DNA of 64,000 nt from Pseudomonas fluorescens. Lineage in GTDB: Bacteria > Pseudomonadota > Gammaproteobacteria > Pseudomonadales > Pseudomonadaceae. Shown piece after piece: positions 61,101 to 64,000 of this stretch (position 1 is its first letter; every line of letters starts with the position of its first letter). The position numbers and the translations under genes are program-made. The notes under the pieces are model-generated. The model did not search any database and was not told the DNA's origin. It saw nothing but the letters and a program-made list of their open reading frames with translations. Location of the stretch: the NCBI RefSeq assembly GCF_902497745.1, contig NZ_CABVHJ010000024.1, positions 45,306-109,305 of the forward strand. Direction: 5' to 3'.

Positions 61101-63482
61101 ACCGCTGAGGCCAAAGGCAATCTTATAGCCGACGCAATACGTGACCTGAATCTGGTTTCGGCCGGCGATGAACACAACGTCGAAACCCGCAGCAAGGACG
61201 GCAGGGAACGCGTTCACCAAGAGGACAACCACACCGTCCAGAAAGCCGCTAAATTCATCGCTGGCGGCGACGTAAAAACCAACTCCGGCCGCGACACCAC
61301 ACTGGTCGCGAGCAAGATCAGCGCGAGCAACGAAGCCTACGTCTACGCGGGCAACGACCTGAACCTTCTGGCCGCGCAGAACAAGGATTACACCCTTTAC
61401 GATATGAAGGAGAAGGGTGGTTTCGGCGCAAATAAGATGCAGCGTGACGAAGTCACCCAGATCACTCATGTGGGGAGCCAGATCAAGGCGGGTGGTGACG
61501 TGACACTCGTCAGTGAAGGAGACCAGCGGTATCAGGCCGCGAAGATAGAAAGCGGCAAAGACATAACGCTGGATAGTGGGGGAGAGATTTACTTTCAGGG
61601 GGTAAAGGACCTCCATGATGAAAGTCATACCAAGAGCAAAGGCGATGCGTTCTGGACTGCTTCGAAAGGACAGGGGAATACCGACGAAACACTGCGACAA
61701 AGCAGTTTGTTTGCTGCTGGCGAACTTACTATCAACGCGGTTGAAGGCCTGAAAATTGACATTAAACAGGTCGATCAGCAAAGCGTTAGCCAAACCATTG
61801 ATGCGATGGTAAAGGCGGACCCTCAGCTTCAATGGCTAAAGGATGCGGAAGCGCGTGGCGATGTAGATTGGCGTCAGGTCAAAGAAATTCATGACTCGTT
61901 TAAGTACGAAACGTCGGGTTTGGGGCCGGCATCGCAGTTGATCATCGCTATCGCGATGGCCGCAGTTCTCGGTCCGATGATGGCGGGCATGAATACGATG
62001 CTGCAGGGTTTAGCGATCACGGCAGCGACAAAGGCAACTGTCAGTACAATTGATAATCGGGGCAACCTGGGCGAAGTGCTGAAGGATGTTACCTCGAAAG
62101 ATGCATTAAAAAGTTACGTCGTAGCGGCTGCGACGGCAGGCGTTGCCGATGGGCTGAACTACGATCCAGGGGCGCTAGGGTTCGATTCTAATAGCTTCAA
62201 ACTGATCGCCATCAAAGTAACCGCCGATGCTCTGATAAGAACCGCAGTTTATGGTGGTAGCTTGCAGGATAATCTCGCAGCTTCGGCTGCAGGTACGGCG
62301 GCCAGTATTGGTGGGGCGGTTGGTGCGGGGAAGATTGGAGACCTTCCTCTCGTCGATGGAAGTTTCGAAAAGATAATTCTTCACGCGGCATTAGGTGGCT
62401 TGCTGGCTGAAGCCATGGGTGGGGATTTCCGAACCGGGGCAATTGCTGGCGGAGCCAACGAGGTGCTCGTTGGGTTGTTGGGTGACAAGTTACTACCTTC
62501 GAACCTCGTTCAAGGAACGCCGGAATATAACCAAGCATCAGCCAATCTTTTAGCACTTTCACAAATTGTGGGTGTGCTCGGCGCTACTCTTTCAGGTGGT
62601 GATGCGGGGATTGCCTCGACCGTGGCGGGCAATGCTACAACCTACAACTACCAAGCTCATTGGGATGACTTTGGAAAGGACTACGATGCGTGTCGAGCCA
62701 ATCCTTCCGGATTCGGTTGCTCCACTATCCTTAAAATGGCCGGGGTCACTTCGCGAAGTATTGGGGAGGGCGTAGTCGAGAATATCGACGCTTCCGGCGT
62801 GGCGGTGGGGTATACGATCCTCGGGCCGGACAATCAGCCCAGGGTGATTATGGAACCTGCTGAGTATGCGATTTTCAGCAAGCTACCCCCGGCTTGGAAG
62901 GAAAACTACCTCTCGCAACCTTCTTGGAGCCTAGACGTTGCGTCATCAATACAACGAGTGCAAACCGGTGATTTCTCGGGTGCAATGGATCATTATGGCT
63001 ACATGCTGGGTGAGCCAAGCTATTGGGCTGACCTTACGCTGAATATGGCGCTGGCACTTGGTGGCTATGTGTTGAAGCTCGCCCCAGCCGTAACTGCTGA
63101 AGGGAGGATCGGCGGGGAGATATTCAAGGATACAAATCAGACTGCTCGTCCACCATCATTAGCAAATGCCAATGAACCGACGCTAATTTCTAATCGAGTC
63201 ACGACCAAAGCGACGTCCACCAAGAAAGTTCTCCCAAATGGCAATATGGCTGATGCACATGCAGAAATTGGTGTGATCCAGCAGGCGTTCACTGCAGGGA
63301 AAACGGTCGGGGCGAGCATGGAGCTCAGGGTATCTGGAAAGGCAGTATGTGGGTTCTGCCGTGGAGACATTGCTGCAATGGCTAACGAGTCTGGCCTGTC
63401 CTCACTTACCATCAAAGAGCTTGCGACAGGTAAAACGCTTTATTGGCGCCCTGGAATGAAATCAGTAAAAGAGGTGAAATAA
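55179..63482 (+). CDS. cdiA: CdiA-type contact-dependent inhibition effector with deaminase-like C-terminal toxin
   Basis: 2767-residue filamentous exoprotein. It has an extended signal peptide (about 1-48), a TPS secretion domain with NPNL and NPYGISCNGCGFIN, long haemagglutinin repeats (about 250-2150), and a DUF637-like region (about 2245-2440, beginning GLGPASQLIIAIAMAAVLGP). The C-terminal toxin carries a deaminase-fold metal site: HAE (H2694, E2696) and CGFC (C2724, C2727), as in Pput_2613-type or related bacterial deaminase toxins. The usual Pro before the first Cys is Val here. I see no VENN motif. ATG 55179 precedes MDIRHLTFMAGQ; the frame is open from 55113. GC falls in the C-terminal 2 kb. 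Confidence 0.9.
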   Translation: MDIRHLTFMAGQPSAAVKPREHFWGMPKRGLAFLLANVMFWQPMWAQADGIVVNAPGTSLDRAGNGVPIVNIAAPNASGLSHNQFHDYNVGAQGVILNNATARTQPTQLGGIILGNPNLRGAAAQTILNEVNGGSPSQLRGYTEVAGQSARVIVANPYGISCNGCGFINTPRVTLTTGKPVLDNGRLDHFQVDQGSISIDGAGLDASSVDSFEIITRSAQINAQIHAKHLNITTGRNDVNAETLAATARADDGSAKPQLAIDSSALGGMYAGAIKLVGTEQGVGVKLAGDLAASAGDIQIDVNGQLSMAKVTASNAVAIRAKSLDAQGSVYAGTQLNVQTTEQLINRQSLAARDGVSLSSGGKLTNNGVIEAGVNADNSRNASGDLSINSATVSNTGSVLASRTLNATAATVLDNQNGIVQAKTVTLNAARLVNQGVNARIYGENRLALSAPAIVNLNGLIRFADGQAASLVVDSLDNRHGRIEIAGGSLKLNARDVKNTDGKIIAGRLDIDARQLDNSSGLIGASQSDAKVVARERLDNGKGKLQAKTTLAVSGGELLNQGGTLAADQIKVTAARLDNSDKGDISAENGTAELTLTQDLDNHDGKVQASERLTVAAQSINNRNASLTGKTLEVTSVGALDNAQGTISSADTLITSADLDNSQGLIQGTDRLNLTAQDLQNASGKLLGGVVDANLRNLTGNNDGTISAETGQLTLVVQQHLNSALGRLQSSQADIDIQAGSVDNRGGIVAAKQLWMVAKDGHIDNRGGRMIADGLELHAASLDNSDSGLLAAGADGARLLLTQTAPGQSQLLNHKGRIQSDADLHIESDVVDNRAGVLLGKTIDINATQLSNNEKGGIVGNGGDVVLNIAGVFSNLTGVVDAGDQRLLLDQLTSLDNRGGTLQGKRLDITSAAINNSAAGQIIAGSDGLKITGKTLLNQQGIILASGSHAELALGTGSLQNQGGTLQADSLNITSADLDNSAVNGKAGLISSLINDLTLTVTRLTNRAGKLFGKDHLIFTGTSLDNSGGEISGNQLGLEAVGQILNQGGLIESATNLKLTAGGLDNSAGGQIRALGGAASQIKLTGNLNNQSGVIEIGSQDLVLSGAQLNNLSGNVRHAAQGLFDLDLSQLTGTQGSLTGLGKGVWDVGAVNGVGTWQLNGGLTYTSAQDLTLNAGDRIASASTLNLNVANLNNAGQLASDGDLTLNLGGNLLNSGKVSTQQKLTINANDVIQQDGRLVSGGDTVMTLRGTLDNLGRLIANQNLMVTAAQINNEGTLGAQGNLEFTAANGIYNGADTLLFSGGTMKLHGNSLNNFYGDIYSRGNLTFDAVGGGRAAVFSNLSGTVEGEGDIDINAVSVENAKAEFEMTSGQSSGSLSWVCGQHCGGGDGWKRGYITITTDFDDRVLKDSRAARFVAGKNLTIHANQVENRYSLLAANGDLSITADSLLNKGAVSRSGHRVVQIGTPGHIDNSLWDQMEFIDIPAFNAATAAGNFDEARFEELVSRSSDSRFAQTSDDTTWNDNGNNVYAAVLQAGGKVKLDVTNSIQNGTLYENTYGQLTGSLSSDQTDAVGGININLGKRSTDASVQAPTAVTRIEHVDADGVKQISFVPVDFKGVPFAAVDPTASSTFRLPKGPYGMFVQSSNPQSRYLIETNPELTQTTAFMSSDYLLGKLDFSADEAARRLGDGRYESRLISDAVMAQTGQRFLANGLENDYEQFRYLMDNALASKNELNLSVGVSLTSAQVAALTHDIVWMEERIVDGQKVLVPVLYLAQAESRNVRGGSLIQGRDLELLAGNDLVNVGTLSASKDVSVDVKGSLYQGGLVEANERIKLMATDSIRNALAGEIRGNQVELTSLKGDIVNDRTAIAVRDGNGMRTLVDEGGNITARDSLTIKSGNDLVNSSSISSGGDASLSATRDINLLATRNENELHEVFNGGHRSVITTTVENLASTVKSGGNLTMDAGRDINVIASTAEAKGNLIADAIRDLNLVSAGDEHNVETRSKDGRERVHQEDNHTVQKAAKFIAGGDVKTNSGRDTTLVASKISASNEAYVYAGNDLNLLAAQNKDYTLYDMKEKGGFGANKMQRDEVTQITHVGSQIKAGGDVTLVSEGDQRYQAAKIESGKDITLDSGGEIYFQGVKDLHDESHTKSKGDAFWTASKGQGNTDETLRQSSLFAAGELTINAVEGLKIDIKQVDQQSVSQTIDAMVKADPQLQWLKDAEARGDVDWRQVKEIHDSFKYETSGLGPASQLIIAIAMAAVLGPMMAGMNTMLQGLAITAATKATVSTIDNRGNLGEVLKDVTSKDALKSYVVAAATAGVADGLNYDPGALGFDSNSFKLIAIKVTADALIRTAVYGGSLQDNLAASAAGTAASIGGAVGAGKIGDLPLVDGSFEKIILHAALGGLLAEAMGGDFRTGAIAGGANEVLVGLLGDKLLPSNLVQGTPEYNQASANLLALSQIVGVLGATLSGGDAGIASTVAGNATTYNYQAHWDDFGKDYDACRANPSGFGCSTILKMAGVTSRSIGEGVVENIDASGVAVGYTILGPDNQPRVIMEPAEYAIFSKLPPAWKENYLSQPSWSLDVASSIQRVQTGDFSGAMDHYGYMLGEPSYWADLTLNMALALGGYVLKLAPAVTAEGRIGGEIFKDTNQTARPPSLANANEPTLISNRVTTKATSTKKVLPNGNMADAHAEIGVIQQAFTAGKTVGASMELRVSGKAVCGFCRGDIAAMANESGLSSLTIKELATGKTLYWRPGMKSVKEVK

Positions 63483-63483
63483 T

Positions 63484-63879
63484 ATGAAGCGCTCTCTCTC
63501 CTGGACGGTCGGTTTTGGCAGAACCTGTGAAGGTGGCACGCAAAGAGATCCATCTTGGAATGATGTCGTTGCGCACCTTGAAGAGTCCTGCCGAAATTTG
63601 GGGAGTGTAACCCTGGATATTGAAGAATTAGCAGGCTTCGAACTCTTGACATTGCAGGTTGTTGCAGAGACAGGCAAGTACGCACTGACTCTCGGCGTTG
63701 ATGATGGCGATGACTACGATGTCAAAGTATTTTGCGGTGATAAAAATCGTGGCGGAATCATGCATATCCAAGGCGACGCCGTTGCTGGTTCAGCCATCTG
63801 CTCAAATTTTGAGATTGTCGTGGAGATATTCAAGCAGCTCTTCGACAGTGGCCGAGTGTCGCCCGCGCTCATGAACTGA
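63484..63879 (+). CDS. cdiI: Candidate CdiI immunity protein
   Basis: 131-residue soluble, acidic protein one base after the cdiA stop, with a GAGGTG site inside the cdiA end. It resembles DUF6911-like proteins (SWTVGFGRTCEGGTQRDPSW at the N-terminus). It lacks a signal peptide, as expected for immunity to a cytoplasmic toxin. Position and size support immunity to the CdiA deaminase domain; no direct homologue can be named from sequence. Confidence 0.8.
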   Translation: MKRSLSWTVGFGRTCEGGTQRDPSWNDVVAHLEESCRNLGSVTLDIEELAGFELLTLQVVAETGKYALTLGVDDGDDYDVKVFCGDKNRGGIMHIQGDAVAGSAICSNFEIVVEIFKQLFDSGRVSPALMN

Positions 63880-63910
63880 CGTTTAACTCGAGCGACTCCG
63901 GCCAAAACAA

Positions 63911-63940
63911 AAAACGCCCCAAATCACCCGGGGCGTTTTT
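63911..63940. terminator. Rho-independent terminator of the cdi operon
   Basis: Stem AAAACGCCCC / GGGGCGTTTT with a 9-base loop, then T5. The A-run on the left arm allows use from both strands. Confidence 0.88.
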
Positions 63941-63968
63941 CATTTATCGAACACTAAATTTCGGACGC

Positions 63969-64000
63969 TCACCGAAACGCCGGCACCACATGCTTGATAA
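63969..64000 (-). CDS. Possible 3' end of a minus-strand gene
   Basis: On the minus strand one frame reads IKHVVPAFR then TGA (63969-63971), followed by the shared terminator. It may be the C-terminus of a gene beginning outside the window; too short to identify. Confidence 0.35.
   Translation of the reverse strand, partial: IKHVVPAFR

Overview
The window looks like chromosomal DNA of a fluorescent Pseudomonas (P. fluorescens group). Evidence is the high GC content, the many palindromic REP/REPIN sequences with the GTGGGAGCGAGC...GCTCGCGA core typical of that group, the Sha/Pha antiporter with a fused A-B subunit, and small Pseudomonas families such as DUF1652 and DUF3087. No rRNA, tRNA, CRISPR array, insertion sequence or prophage was found. 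The species call is inference from gene content, not a database match.

Layout. 1-6118: a minus-strand shaAB-C-D-E-F-G cation/proton antiporter operon with overlapping genes. 6366-9351: a DMT exporter divergent from an XRE-cupin regulator and an FAD/NAD(P)-binding protein. 9404-11664: a lower-GC island with a polyprenyl diphosphate synthase divergent from a class I terpene synthase, a likely two-gene terpenoid locus. 11723-16543: ppnN, DUF3087, the remains of a divergent oxidoreductase/Rrf2 pair fused by a deletion, DUF2784, azlCD and two small proteins. 16861-20696: yedK, an aliphatic-sulfonate-type permease and two substrate-binding proteins but no ATPase. 20828-24610: a NodB lipoprotein, Nudix hydrolase and small proteins. 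24618-28309: LysR, MFS and glucarate dehydratase. 28411-37709: a LysR divergent from ydiJ, two split pqiA-like genes, DUF1624, and a LysR divergent from a DHA2 exporter.

37958-50203 is mostly catabolic. It has a succinate-semialdehyde dehydrogenase with LysR, an isochorismatase-fold hydrolase coupled to a ketoglutarate-semialdehyde-type dehydrogenase with HxlR, a GST, and a cluster of NCS1 permease, LysR, argE-like deacylase, DUF1028, RidA and flavin monooxygenase. That cluster suggests uptake, oxidation and hydrolysis of an unidentified nitrogen compound. 50410-52187 has an orphan FecR N-terminal domain and an alpha/beta hydrolase with HxlR.

52198-63940 is a contact-dependent inhibition (two-partner secretion) locus: cdiB, a 2767-residue cdiA ending in a deaminase-fold toxin, and a candidate immunity gene. 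The promoter of cdiB is a near-perfect copy (50 of 53 bases) of the promoter of a two-lipoprotein operon just upstream, so the two units are probably co-regulated. The strongest leads for something undescribed are the terpene pair, the twin promoter with its lipoproteins beside the CDI system, and the RidA/DUF1028/monooxygenase catabolic cluster.
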